Positions 1-7,918 of a DNA stretch of 9,523 nucleotides are shown here, piece after piece (the first letter of the stretch is position 1; the number at the start of each line of letters is the position of its first letter). The position numbers and the translations under genes are program-made. Source of the stretch: Thermoplasmata archaeon (GTDB lineage: Archaea; Thermoplasmatota; Thermoplasmata; Thermoplasmatales; Thermoplasmataceae); contig JAJZWN010000051.1 in assembly GCA_021846695.1 (NCBI GenBank), positions 1 through 9,523 on the forward strand, given 5' to 3'. Under the pieces are notes generated by a model that had not been told where the DNA came from, made no database searches, and saw nothing but the letters and a program-made list of their open reading frames with translations.

Positions 1-1255
1 CTCCGGCACCGAGTAGTATGAGTCCTTTCTTATATGCATTTTCTACGGTTTTATCTCTTAGCCCACGGAAGTGTGCCTTTGTCTTCCTGTTTTTGACAAA
101 ATCTATTGCCTGCATTAATCCGAGTCCTCTCACATCACCTATATTATCATATTTATCTTGCAATTCATGTAACCTCTTATTCAGGTAACCTCCAGCACTT
201 CTGGCATTGCCAATCATATCCTTCTTTTTAATTTCCTCTATTGTTGCACGGCTTGAAACAGCAGCGAGAAGATTCCCACCAAATGTGTTTGAGTGCAAAC
301 CTGATTTCTCAAAATTGTACCGGCTTTTGACAACTGATGCACCCATGGGTATCCCAGAGGCTATTGATTTTGCCACAGACATAATATCTGGATCAACATC
401 GAAATATTCAGACGCAAAGAAATAACCGGTTCTGCCAAAGCCAGTTTGCACCTCATCCATTATATACAGTATTTCATTGTCGTGGGCAACTTCCATGAGT
501 TTTTTATGGAAATCCCTTGGCGGTACTATGTATCCACCTTCACCCTGTATTGGTTCAACAAGTATAGCTGCAACATTATTTGACGGCAGAAACTTTCCAA
601 ACACATAATCTTCAAGATAATCTATGGTTGCATTTGTCAGATCCTCAGGATTCTCATAACCATCTATATTGAATGGATTTCTGTATGGGTCAGGAAATGG
701 AATATGTGTTACACCACCCATCTCAGGGAAAAATCCCTCATGATGCACAGGTTGAGATGCTGTAAATGCAAGGGCTCCCATGGTTCTTCCATGGAATCCG
801 CCGATGAACCCTACGAACTGTGGCCGCTTTGTATAACTTCTGGCCAGTTTCAACGAGGCCTCATTGCTCTCAGCACCACTGTTGGTATAAAAGACCTTTT
901 TATCATGACTTCCTGGAGAAACCCCAATTAATGCCTTTGCTGATTCAACCTGTTCACCATAATAAAAATCCGTGCCTGCGAAATGCCATAGTTTATGCAA
1001 CTGATCCTGAACCTTTGAAATAACGTATTCATTGCCATAGCCTATGTTTGTCGTGCTTATACCGCTTGAGAAATCAAGAAAAACATTGTTATCAACATCC
1101 TCAATATAGCACCCCTGACCCCTATAGGCAACTACCTGCAAAGCTTTTGTGGACGTAGCCAGATATTTTTCATCCTCTTCTATAATTTTCTTTGCATTCG
1201 GTCCTGGCAGGTCTGTTAATATCTTGACACCGTTTAGCAACGCATTATTTTCCAT
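1..1255 (-). CDS. Class III PLP-dependent aminotransferase (4-aminobutyrate/ornithine/broad-specificity type), C-terminus cut by window edge
   Basis: Reading the minus strand from the ATG at 1255-1253 gives 418 uninterrupted codons to the left edge. The product moves amino groups between amino acids and 2-oxo acids using pyridoxal phosphate, in the cytoplasm. Motifs of fold-type I class III enzymes appear in order: NSGAESNEA (about 125-133) in the phosphate-binding region, GGFHGRT (152-158), EPIQGEGG (234-241), DEVQTGFGRTG (267-277, D267 binds the PLP pyridine nitrogen), the Schiff-base lysine K296 in VAKSIASG, and NTFGGN (323-328). Family members usually have about 430-455 residues, so roughly the last 20-35 are outside the window. 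The start is supported by a TATA box centred 24-25 bases upstream, which implies a leaderless mRNA. Substrate cannot be fixed: 4-aminobutyrate, ornithine, acetylornithine or several amino acids are possible, and related archaeal enzymes include racemases. Next to a large secreted protease, a role in amino-acid catabolism is a reasonable inference. Confidence 0.92.
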   Translation of the reverse strand, partial: MENNALLNGVKILTDLPGPNAKKIIEEDEKYLATSTKALQVVAYRGQGCYIEDVDNNVFLDFSSGISTTNIGYGNEYVISKVQDQLHKLWHFAGTDFYYGEQVESAKALIGVSPGSHDKKVFYTNSGAESNEASLKLARSYTKRPQFVGFIGGFHGRTMGALAFTASQPVHHEGFFPEMGGVTHIPFPDPYRNPFNIDGYENPEDLTNATIDYLEDYVFGKFLPSNNVAAILVEPIQGEGGYIVPPRDFHKKLMEVAHDNEILYIMDEVQTGFGRTGYFFASEYFDVDPDIMSVAKSIASGIPMGASVVKSRYNFEKSGLHSNTFGGNLLAAVSSRATIEEIKKKDMIGNARSAGGYLNKRLHELQDKYDNIGDVRGLGLMQAIDFVKNRKTKAHFRGLRDKTVENAYKKGLILLGAG

Positions 1256-1274
1256 AAAATTATAATGCTAAAAC

Positions 1275-1284
1275 AGTTATATAG
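1275..1284 (-). promoter_or_regulatory. Archaeal TATA box for the aminotransferase gene
   Basis: On the minus strand this reads CTATATAACT. Its centre lies about 24-25 bases before the ATG at 1255, so transcription should begin at or within a few bases of the start codon (leaderless). There is no Shine-Dalgarno-like sequence in between. Confidence 0.6.
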
Positions 1285-1454
1285 TTTGTTATGTGTACAT
1301 TTTCATTTAAAATTTAGTTATCAATCACTATTTAACCAATACAAATTATCATAATATTAGAGTCATTGTAAATAACCATCCAACATAATTCCGGCAATAT
1401 TAAAATTGCACTAAATAGATGTAAAACGCGACATTATTATAAAATATTATAATT

Positions 1455-1461
1455 AAAAAAA
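1455..1461 (-). terminator. T-run, probable archaeal terminator of the S53 peptidase gene
   Basis: Seven consecutive T on the minus strand begin 12 bases after the peptidase stop codon (1474-1476) within a very AT-rich stretch. Archaeal RNA polymerase terminates at such T-runs without needing a hairpin, and no convincing hairpin precedes it. The rest of 1285-1454 shows nothing recognisable. Confidence 0.4.
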
Positions 1462-1473
1462 TAGAAATAATGT

Positions 1474-4400
1474 TTATTTTTTAAGCCTTCTGATTGCAAG
1501 CAGATATCCTGCAAGTCCTATTCCAATTGAACCTGCTGCCACGCCTCCATATGCTATATCATAGACAATGCCATTGCTTTTAGATAACTTCGATACTGTA
1601 TGGCCAAGGTTAGAAATCTGATTATCTGTAGTTAATGTTGTACTGTTTTGGGATATTATTCCATCCTTTTGTATTACCTGCACTGTTACAGGATATGATC
1701 CATCTTTAAGCCCCGTTGTATTAAATGAGTAATGTATCAAACCTGTATTTGTCGTATTATACACGTCCTTACCTGCTATGAACAATTCTACATTTGATAT
1801 ATCATTTCCGACCACATTTAGCTTGATATTCACTGTTCCATTGTACGAATCGTTCTGTACTGGGGATATTATATTTATGTGTGCCTGTCCAGGAGTAATT
1901 TTATTTACGGTGGAGTTTTCGTTTATGATTCTAGACATATTCAGATTTAATGTATTTAGGCTACTGGAAACCATTGTTATAGTGCTATTTGTAGCTACTA
2001 TATTCAAACCGTATACATCGAATAAATGTATATTGCTGTTATTTACATATAAAGTACCGTTTATGCTAGAATAGTATATATTTAGATTAGAATTATTAAC
2101 TGTATTCATTGCTAATAAAACACTACCTGTAAGATTGCCAGTAAAATGGTCCATAGTAACATTATTTAAGGCTAGTCCATAATTCTGCACCAAAGAATTT
2201 TCAATGGTATTGGTGATGTAGTCATATGGCTCTATTGTTATCTCTTTTTGTGCATTTGAATTTGTGGTTGTCGGCACACCGTTGGAAGAGATACCTGATA
2301 CATAGATATAATATTGCCCAACAGGCAACTCAGCTGCGGTTAAGGATAAACCGTAATAATCTTTTCCATAACTGCCTGAGTTATATGGAGATGGTAGAAC
2401 CATAGTACCCTCCCATCTGTTTATAGTGGAATTATAATATAGTGGTATTTGCGTAAGTTCTGTTTCAATAGAATACTCCGAGCTCAATATTTTTGGGTAT
2501 AGTGTTGCTGAGTACATTCCATATTTGACCTCAGTTCCATTTTTAAATTGTATATTTGCCATTATATGTGTTGTTTCTCCCTCGTAAAGTGATGAATTTA
2601 CACTAATTTTTGGGATATTATACTGGGATGAAACATATATCTGCCCATAGAACGACCCGTTAATGTAATCATTGTAGTTTACGGATTTGTATGTTGTATT
2701 GATTAATATTGTGTATAACCCCGAGGTGGCATTTAAAGGTACAGGTAGTTGGTCAGCCACAGCCACACCAGTAATAAGTTCTAAATCTACAGGTTTTGTG
2801 GTAATTTTGCTCACAACCTGATTGTTTGGATTAATCAATGAAAATGTTATATTTGAGCAATAGGAACCCAGACCTGTTAATTCGTTAGTAGGTGGCATTA
2901 CAGTACCACGAACTAATATATTCTGGCCAGCGCCAACAGTTCCAGGCTCACCAATGACAGGCCCAAAGATCTCAGTACCTTGAAGATACGCTCCATTCAT
3001 GAAAGGAATATATGCATATGCATTTATACCTTTCAATAATGCAACCGTATCAGGATAGTTTCCCAGTATAAGCCCACTCAATGTTCCATTAGTATCAACC
3101 AGGGTCAAATTGAGATCATTTGTATATTCATTTGACATTATGGAATAAGTATACAGTGACATTGTAACATTATATGGTTTTAAATGAAATTGTGTATTAT
3201 TTACCACTGTCCCATTTAACCATTCTAATTCTCCACTAACTGGTATGCCACATTCTGTTGATATTGGTTCTGTTGCTGATGGGTTAAATATATGAACATA
3301 ATATCCGCTGAATATGTTGTCAACATTATTTCCGTAGGTTGTTCCATTGTGCCCAGAGACATCTATATAAGAAGGACCTGTGGCATTTGATGGCATGATA
3401 AATGAGGATTCCCATACATTTTTTGATGCGAGTTTAGACAATGAACTATTATAAGACAATTTGGTAGACAATACCGTTCCATTCAATGTTACTAATGATG
3501 CATTATAATAGCCTGTGGTTACATTGGATAATTTCCCTGTAACATTTTCTTGGATTTCTGCCAACACATATACAGTCATACCCGGGGTATATTCCTGCAA
3601 GGCAGTAGCATTATTCATGCCCAGGGCAATATCTGTTAAATTTTCATTTGTAGTTTTTATTATAATATTAAGTTTAGGTTTAACATTGTAATTAAGCAAT
3701 TTATATTCCTTTGCAAACGCTCCTATATTCAATGAACCCCATCCATTGACCAGGTTGTATCCATAATGGTCGGTGAAGGGTATATTATATCCAAAAGTCA
3801 CAGGATTAAAGACCTTGCTATAATTATGTTCACCCATATAATATATGTCTGGATTTATCATTCCTGCCTTTGTATGGTCAGCATCATCCATTAATGCCAT
3901 TAATCCAGAAAATAGGGGGCTCGCCTCACTGGTTCCACCTGATAATCCCGTAACATTTCCTGGCATAACATAGAAGAATCCCGGATATAAAGTAGCTTCA
4001 AATGACAAATCAGGGACCATCCTACCATTCGGGTAACTTTTAGGTGTCTTCAACGAGTCCTGATAAAATGGTTTAGGTTGTATATAACTTATTCCACCAG
4101 TTGATCCACCATAATTCACTTCTTGAGGAACAAAACCGTAATTGGACCATGCGGTTTGGTTAAATGATACTACCTGCGTTCCGTTTATATCAAGGTATGT
4201 GCTTGTTCCACCCACAGCTGTTACATATGGTGATGTTGCAGGATATCCCACCGTTCCTAGTGGACCAGTGCTGAAACCGCTTGCTCCAACATCTCCAGAA
4301 GATGCACTGAATGTTATGCCCTCCAATGACCCCATAGCATATAATTCATTCGTGGTCTGTATACATGCCTCATATCCGCTCGCAGTACTGGAAAGATCCG

Positions 4401-5499
4401 ATTCAGGTATGGAGAAGCTCTGCGATAGTGTATTGACCTTATCCTGCGAATCTATAGTGGCTATTAAGGGTGCAAGGGCACAATTAAGATTCCCTATATA
4501 CAGTGTTATATTCGCTCCTGGGGCCATGGTATGTGAGGATTCAACATCAAGGCTTATTTCTCCTGCCCACCCAGATGTAACACCACATAGAGGTTGATAA
4601 GGGCCTACTGGCACTATTGTAAAATTGGGGGAATTAGATATATTGAATTCATGGTCAAAATAACTTAATTGCTCTTTTATATACGGATCACCACCAAAAT
4701 CAAGTATTCCAATAGTTTTACCAGAACCATTGTATCCTTCTTTATACAATGATGTAGCGTTATAAACCTGCTCAAGATATTTAGGTGAATATCCTTCTAA
4801 GGGTGCGGTTTGATTTTCACTTTTATATGTATGCTGAAATTCCTTTTGTGTTACCAAAGTGGAAGGATGCGATAAATATAAACCTGTAATATTTGTGACT
4901 AGGACATTAACATTATTCAATGAAGGGGTGCCGTATCCATAATAATAACTCGAAATTCCATTTGAATAACAACTTATATTTAATCCCAACTCATTTGATA
5001 TATACCCTGCAGATTGTGATGCGACTATTATAGGGTCTGAAGATGAAGAATCTACATGAAAGCCTTTACTTTTTAAGATCGTAATTTCATGATTATATCG
5101 ATTAACGGGCAAAAACATGTTTTTTATTTCCTTATTAGTCATAAATTTATGATATAACGGAGATCCAGGAGTATTAACTTCATTGGCATATGAATTTAAA
5201 AGTGATACATTATTTAAAGGAACATCTACTGTAAATCGTATATTTTTGTTTGTAGGAGTTTGGTGTATATATTTATATCCTTTCAATATGGTGTTATTTA
5301 CAGGAATCGGATGATTGTTAACATCCATACTATTTAGACCGGGATGCAATGTATTAACGTTTGCGTTAATATCGCCAACATAATTTCCATTTCCTGTTTG
5401 GGAAATCGCCGCAAAGGCAGAACCAACCATGATTATAGCTGTAAAAACTATTAAAAACATTTTAGTATTATTAATATGAGATTTTCTAATAACACTCAT
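1474..5499 (-). CDS. Secreted, membrane-anchored S53 (sedolisin/kumamolisin-type) acid peptidase with pro-domain and long beta-rich stalk
   Basis: This 1341-residue protein should act outside the cell, cutting proteins at acid pH. A basic N-terminus and hydrophobic stretch (about 14-30, ending SAFA) form a signal peptide. Residues about 75-235 match the pro-kumamolisin activation domain (SPLYHKFMT near 113-121). The catalytic domain spans about 245-600: E314 and D318 in EISLDVE, oxyanion aspartate D403 in SGDVGASG, and nucleophile S524 in SGGTSEASP. The calcium-site motifs near 563-591 are unusual: FNPVTFGYN and GYNLVNGWGSLN carry Pro and Asn where Asp ligands are normal. Residues about 610-1200 are Asn/Ser/Thr-rich beta repeats, then an Ig-like module (about 1200-1280), a transmembrane helix (about 1315-1336) and the basic tail RRLKK. 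About 49 N-x-S/T sequons suggest heavy surface glycosylation. Typical S53 enzymes are far shorter (pro plus catalytic domain, about 550-650 residues). A TATA box about 25 bases before the ATG supports this start; Met14 would lose the basic signal N-region. Confidence 0.93.
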   Translation of the reverse strand: MSVIRKSHINNTKMFLIVFTAIIMVGSAFAAISQTGNGNYVGDINANVNTLHPGLNSMDVNNHPIPVNNTILKGYKYIHQTPTNKNIRFTVDVPLNNVSLLNSYANEVNTPGSPLYHKFMTNKEIKNMFLPVNRYNHEITILKSKGFHVDSSSSDPIIVASQSAGYISNELGLNISCYSNGISSYYYGYGTPSLNNVNVLVTNITGLYLSHPSTLVTQKEFQHTYKSENQTAPLEGYSPKYLEQVYNATSLYKEGYNGSGKTIGILDFGGDPYIKEQLSYFDHEFNISNSPNFTIVPVGPYQPLCGVTSGWAGEISLDVESSHTMAPGANITLYIGNLNCALAPLIATIDSQDKVNTLSQSFSIPESDLSSTASGYEACIQTTNELYAMGSLEGITFSASSGDVGASGFSTGPLGTVGYPATSPYVTAVGGTSTYLDINGTQVVSFNQTAWSNYGFVPQEVNYGGSTGGISYIQPKPFYQDSLKTPKSYPNGRMVPDLSFEATLYPGFFYVMPGNVTGLSGGTSEASPLFSGLMALMDDADHTKAGMINPDIYYMGEHNYSKVFNPVTFGYNIPFTDHYGYNLVNGWGSLNIGAFAKEYKLLNYNVKPKLNIIIKTTNENLTDIALGMNNATALQEYTPGMTVYVLAEIQENVTGKLSNVTTGYYNASLVTLNGTVLSTKLSYNSSLSKLASKNVWESSFIMPSNATGPSYIDVSGHNGTTYGNNVDNIFSGYYVHIFNPSATEPISTECGIPVSGELEWLNGTVVNNTQFHLKPYNVTMSLYTYSIMSNEYTNDLNLTLVDTNGTLSGLILGNYPDTVALLKGINAYAYIPFMNGAYLQGTEIFGPVIGEPGTVGAGQNILVRGTVMPPTNELTGLGSYCSNITFSLINPNNQVVSKITTKPVDLELITGVAVADQLPVPLNATSGLYTILINTTYKSVNYNDYINGSFYGQIYVSSQYNIPKISVNSSLYEGETTHIMANIQFKNGTEVKYGMYSATLYPKILSSEYSIETELTQIPLYYNSTINRWEGTMVLPSPYNSGSYGKDYYGLSLTAAELPVGQYYIYVSGISSNGVPTTTNSNAQKEITIEPYDYITNTIENSLVQNYGLALNNVTMDHFTGNLTGSVLLAMNTVNNSNLNIYYSSINGTLYVNNSNIHLFDVYGLNIVATNSTITMVSSSLNTLNLNMSRIINENSTVNKITPGQAHINIISPVQNDSYNGTVNIKLNVVGNDISNVELFIAGKDVYNTTNTGLIHYSFNTTGLKDGSYPVTVQVIQKDGIISQNSTTLTTDNQISNLGHTVSKLSKSNGIVYDIAYGGVAAGSIGIGLAGYLLAIRRLKK

Positions 5500-5520
5500 A
5501 TTTGTGGTATAATATTCATA

Positions 5521-5528
5521 TATATAAA
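5521..5528 (-). promoter_or_regulatory. Archaeal TATA box for the S53 peptidase gene
   Basis: On the minus strand this reads TTTATATA, centred about 25 bases before the start codon at 5499. The spacing predicts a leaderless transcript. Confidence 0.6.
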
Positions 5529-6017
5529 TTTATTTGTTATTCAAACGTCATCTTTACATTGTATTATATAAACTTATTCAAACCAGTTATTCTGTTTAAT
5601 TCCCTTTATATTATAATTTCCGTCAGTTATTATTTTTATAATTACCTATAATGTTTTATTACGTTCTCGATCCTCCATATGCATGCATTTTGCCATAATT
5701 GCTTATTGTCTCATATAGCCAGAATCAGCCATAGAATCTTTGATATTACTGAAAATGCTAAAGGGCTACAGTCTGCTTGGAAAAATGTCCATCAACGAGA
5801 TTATCTTTGAACTGTCAAAGATGGAGAGGATAGTAGAAAAGATTATTGGTGTGTTCAAGGACATGATACCTATGGGTTAAAATAGGCGAGTTCAGATTCT
5901 TATAATTATCTTGGTTCTTTTTTGTTCATGGTATCTACTTCGTAAGTCATAAACTTCCTTTCTGACATAATCATCTGTAAAAAATTTCATAGGTTTACCG
6001 AAAATCTCAAAAGGACT
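5529..6017. other. Long AT-rich intergenic region between divergent genes
   Basis: The peptidase gene runs leftward and the ferritin-VIT gene rightward from this spacer. Apart from their promoters at its two ends, it holds a transposase C-terminal relic at 5719-5880 and a short minus-strand open stretch (5892-5990) that I do not accept as a gene. In 5529-5716 I see only low-complexity AT-rich sequence with no RNA gene or clear repeat. Its length, compared with the other gaps in this window, fits an old insertion site now decaying. Confidence 0.5.
5719..5880 (+). pseudogene. Decayed C-terminal relic of a DDE transposase (IS1634/IS4-like)
   Basis: After an in-frame stop at 5716-5718 there are 53 sense codons ending in TAA at 5878-5880; the only ATG-initiated form is 41 residues from 5755. 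The peptide contains the string SINEIIFELSKMERIVEK. This resembles, from memory, the extreme C-terminus of IS1634-type transposases, where a hydrophobic helix is followed by a FELSK-like segment and a basic end. The DDE catalytic core is absent, no terminal inverted repeats were found, and there is no promoter of its own. I regard it as the tail of a lost insertion sequence. It could instead be a small unknown protein. Confidence 0.42.
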
Positions 6018-6025
6018 TTTATATG
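6018..6025 (+). promoter_or_regulatory. Archaeal TATA box for the ferritin-VIT gene
   Basis: TTTATATG is centred about 24 bases before the ATG at 6045, predicting a leaderless mRNA. Directly upstream, 6009-6020 reads AAAAG-GA-CTTTT, a small dyad over the BRE/TATA junction that could bind a regulator, though such short AT dyads are common in this DNA. Confidence 0.55.
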
Positions 6026-6044
6026 ATTTAATTATAAAGTTTAC

Positions 6045-7034
6045 ATGGTTGCCGATTCCAACCCAAAGTATCAGGTAAAATTTCTTCGTGATGAATTGAC
6101 TGATATGATATTCTATACTTATCTATTTAGGAAAACAGAAGACCCAGAGCTAAAGGAAAATTTCCGGAAACTGGCTACTACAGAAAGTGAGCATGCTAAT
6201 TTCTGGGGTCAGGCATTGAAATCCTCCAATGTGGACGTTAATAAAATAACATACAGGAAATTCAAATATTTTTTCATGAAACTATTAAGGAACATACTTG
6301 GAAAAAGCCTTATTATTAATCTTCTTGAACATGGTGAATACCAGTCGATTAAAAAATATAAAGCATACCTTGACAGTTATAAACAGGACGATGACTATAA
6401 GAAAAAGGTAAACGATTTGATAATCTCTGAAATGGAGCACGAAGAAATATTTGCAAACAAAATCTCTATGAGTGCAAAGAATATACAAAAAAGCCGGGAT
6501 TTTTTATACGGAATGAGTGATGGACTTGTGGAAGTCTTAGCTACCCTAGTGGGCCTTTCTGCAATAATAACAAGCCATATAGACATAGCATTAAGTGGTG
6601 TGGTTGTGGGCATAAGTGGAACATTCAGCATGACCCTGGGAGCATATCTTGCACAAAAATCAGAATCTGAATATAAAATTGCCATGCTCAACCGAAAGAA
6701 TATATTCTCTAAAAGCAAGGGAGTGGAAAATATGATTCAGCAATATTCTTCGGAGGCTACAAATTCCGCATTAAACACTGCAATTTCCTATGTACTTGGC
6801 GCTGTAATTCCCATACTGCCCTTTATTTTCTTTTATAAATATACTGCAGTAATACTTTCAGTGACACTTGTGTTCATAGCACAGGGAATCTCAAACTCAA
6901 TTGTGGCATTATCTCTTAATACACCCATATTTAAATCTGGACTCAGGTCAGCATTACTGGCACTGGGAGCTGCTGCAGTAACTTTTACAGTAGGAGAAAT
7001 ATTCCACCTGATATTCCACATTTCATTGTTTTGA
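6045..7034 (+). CDS. Ferritin-like domain fused to VIT1/CCC1 membrane domain (MbfA-like iron/manganese transporter)
   Basis: The 329-residue protein has two parts. Residues about 8-145 form a four-helix rubrerythrin/ferritin-like domain with likely di-iron ligands: E17, then E47 and H50 in ESEH, E98 in HGEY, and E129 and H132 in EMEH; the two ExxH motifs are diagnostic. Residues about 152-329 form a VIT1/CCC1-type membrane domain with about five helices (roughly 153-176, 180-203, 247-265, 267-288, 302-326). It includes the family motif around DGLVEVLATLVG (159-170) and GTFSMTLGAYLAQKSESE (192-209). Characterised relatives with this architecture (bacterial MbfA) export iron, and CCC1/VIT1 proteins move Fe(II) or Mn(II) against a proton gradient. 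Exporting excess Fe(II) would suit an acidophile in iron-rich water, which is inference. The ATG is set by the TATA box 24 bases upstream. The gene appears monocistronic, with 89 bases and a separate promoter before the next gene. Confidence 0.88.
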   Translation: MVADSNPKYQVKFLRDELTDMIFYTYLFRKTEDPELKENFRKLATTESEHANFWGQALKSSNVDVNKITYRKFKYFFMKLLRNILGKSLIINLLEHGEYQSIKKYKAYLDSYKQDDDYKKKVNDLIISEMEHEEIFANKISMSAKNIQKSRDFLYGMSDGLVEVLATLVGLSAIITSHIDIALSGVVVGISGTFSMTLGAYLAQKSESEYKIAMLNRKNIFSKSKGVENMIQQYSSEATNSALNTAISYVLGAVIPILPFIFFYKYTAVILSVTLVFIAQGISNSIVALSLNTPIFKSGLRSALLALGAAAVTFTVGEIFHLIFHISLF

Positions 7035-7077
7035 ATGTAACAATATATAAAATCTTCCAGTATTAAGCTTGACTGCC

Positions 7078-7123
7078 ATCAACAAAAATATTTATAATAG
7101 GTATAACTCTTTATATTGTTGAT
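7078..7123 (+). repeat. Perfect 8-bp inverted repeat flanking the ABC operon TATA box, candidate operator
   Basis: ATCAACAA at 7078-7085 is the exact reverse complement of TTGTTGAT at 7116-7123, which ends at the start codon. The centres of the half-sites are 38 bp apart and the TATA box (7091-7098) lies between them. A dimeric or looping repressor could block TBP/TFB or RNA polymerase from such sites. No regulator gene is in the window, so function is inference. Confidence 0.4.
7091..7098 (+). promoter_or_regulatory. Archaeal TATA box for the ABC transporter operon
   Basis: TTTATAAT is centred about 29 bases before the ATG at 7124, so the transcript would be leaderless or have a leader of a few bases. 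Confidence 0.55.
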
Positions 7124-7918
7124 ATGGTGTTGAATATTATTGAAATAAACAATCTGTACAAGCGTTATGGTAATACTATAGCCCTTAATGGCATAAATTT
7201 ATCCATAGCAGGTGGACAGATATACGGCATTCTTGGTCCTAATGGTTCCGGCAAAACAACTTTACTAAAAATAATTGCTGGCATATTGCCTGCCTCTTCA
7301 GGTGACATAATGGTTGATGAAATATCAGTTTCAAGAAATGCAGACAATATAAAATCCATGATCGGATATATACCTGAAACACCTGCATTATACGAATCAC
7401 TTACACCCATAGAATATTTCAATTTCCTCGCATCGGTATTCAAAATAGATGACAATATATTGAGAGACAGGGTAAACGCATTTTCCAATGCACTTGAAAT
7501 AGGGAAATATCTTGATGAATTTATAGGGTCCTTATCATTCGGGACAAAGCAGAAGGTTGCAATAATAGGATCATTAATACATGATCCCAAAATAATTGTT
7601 ATGGATGAGGGAATGAATGGACTCGATCCAAAATCATCTAAGATAATCAAGGAACTATTGAAAGACATGACAAAAAAGGGAAAAACGGTAATATTTTCCA
7701 CGCATATTATGGAAATAGCAGAGAATGTGTGTGATACCATATCTATACTATACAATGGCAATATAGCGGGCACTGGGAATCTTGACCAGTTAAAAAATGA
7801 GGCAGGATCCAGCAATAATGACCTTGAGGGTATATTCCTAAAGCTTACTGGCGATGAAGATCTTGATAACCTGCTTGATTCTTTGAGGGAATCCATAAAG
7901 TCAACCACTCCTCCCTGA
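7124..7918 (+). CDS. ABC transporter ATP-binding protein (ABC-2/exporter type)
   Basis: A 264-residue cytoplasmic ATPase subunit that drives an ABC transporter. Walker A is GPNGSGKTT (38-46). The Q-loop position carries Glu (GYIPE, 81-85), as is common in CcmA/NatA-like ATPases. The signature is LSFGTKQ (137-143), Walker B is IIVMDE (157-162) followed by an unusual Gly where Pro is normal (DEGMNGLD), and the switch histidine is H194 in STHIME. Length and the DLEGIFLKLTG segment near 233-243 fit exporters paired with a separate permease. That partner is probably the gene starting at 9403. An IscB element lies between them. The last residues before the TGA at 7916-7918, about STTPP (260-264), probably come from the element's left end, and the native gene likely ended within a few codons after ESIK through an ATGA overlap with the next gene. 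Function is probably intact because only the extreme tail is changed. The substrate is unknown. Confidence 0.93.
   Translation: MVLNIIEINNLYKRYGNTIALNGINLSIAGGQIYGILGPNGSGKTTLLKIIAGILPASSGDIMVDEISVSRNADNIKSMIGYIPETPALYESLTPIEYFNFLASVFKIDDNILRDRVNAFSNALEIGKYLDEFIGSLSFGTKQKVAIIGSLIHDPKIIVMDEGMNGLDPKSSKIIKELLKDMTKKGKTVIFSTHIMEIAENVCDTISILYNGNIAGTGNLDQLKNEAGSSNNDLEGIFLKLTGDEDLDNLLDSLRESIKSTTPP

Noticed and set aside
207..1023. Several short plus-strand open frames at the left end
   Set aside because: They lie opposite the aminotransferase gene, whose motifs are continuous on the minus strand.
1285..1454. Possible small gene or RNA between the two minus-strand genes
   Set aside because: The stretch is AT-rich with no convincing frame, hairpin or RNA-gene signature.
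4142..4597. Plus-strand open frame inside the peptidase gene
   Set aside because: Antisense to the S53 catalytic domain; no independent coding evidence.
5892..5990. Minus-strand 32-codon frame (starting MKFFTDDYVRKEV) before the ferritin-VIT gene
   Set aside because: The peptide looks protein-like, but the frame is short, has no promoter or clear homologue, and extending it upstream runs antisense into the ferritin-VIT gene and its promoter. It may be a relic of a lost gene, but I cannot support it.
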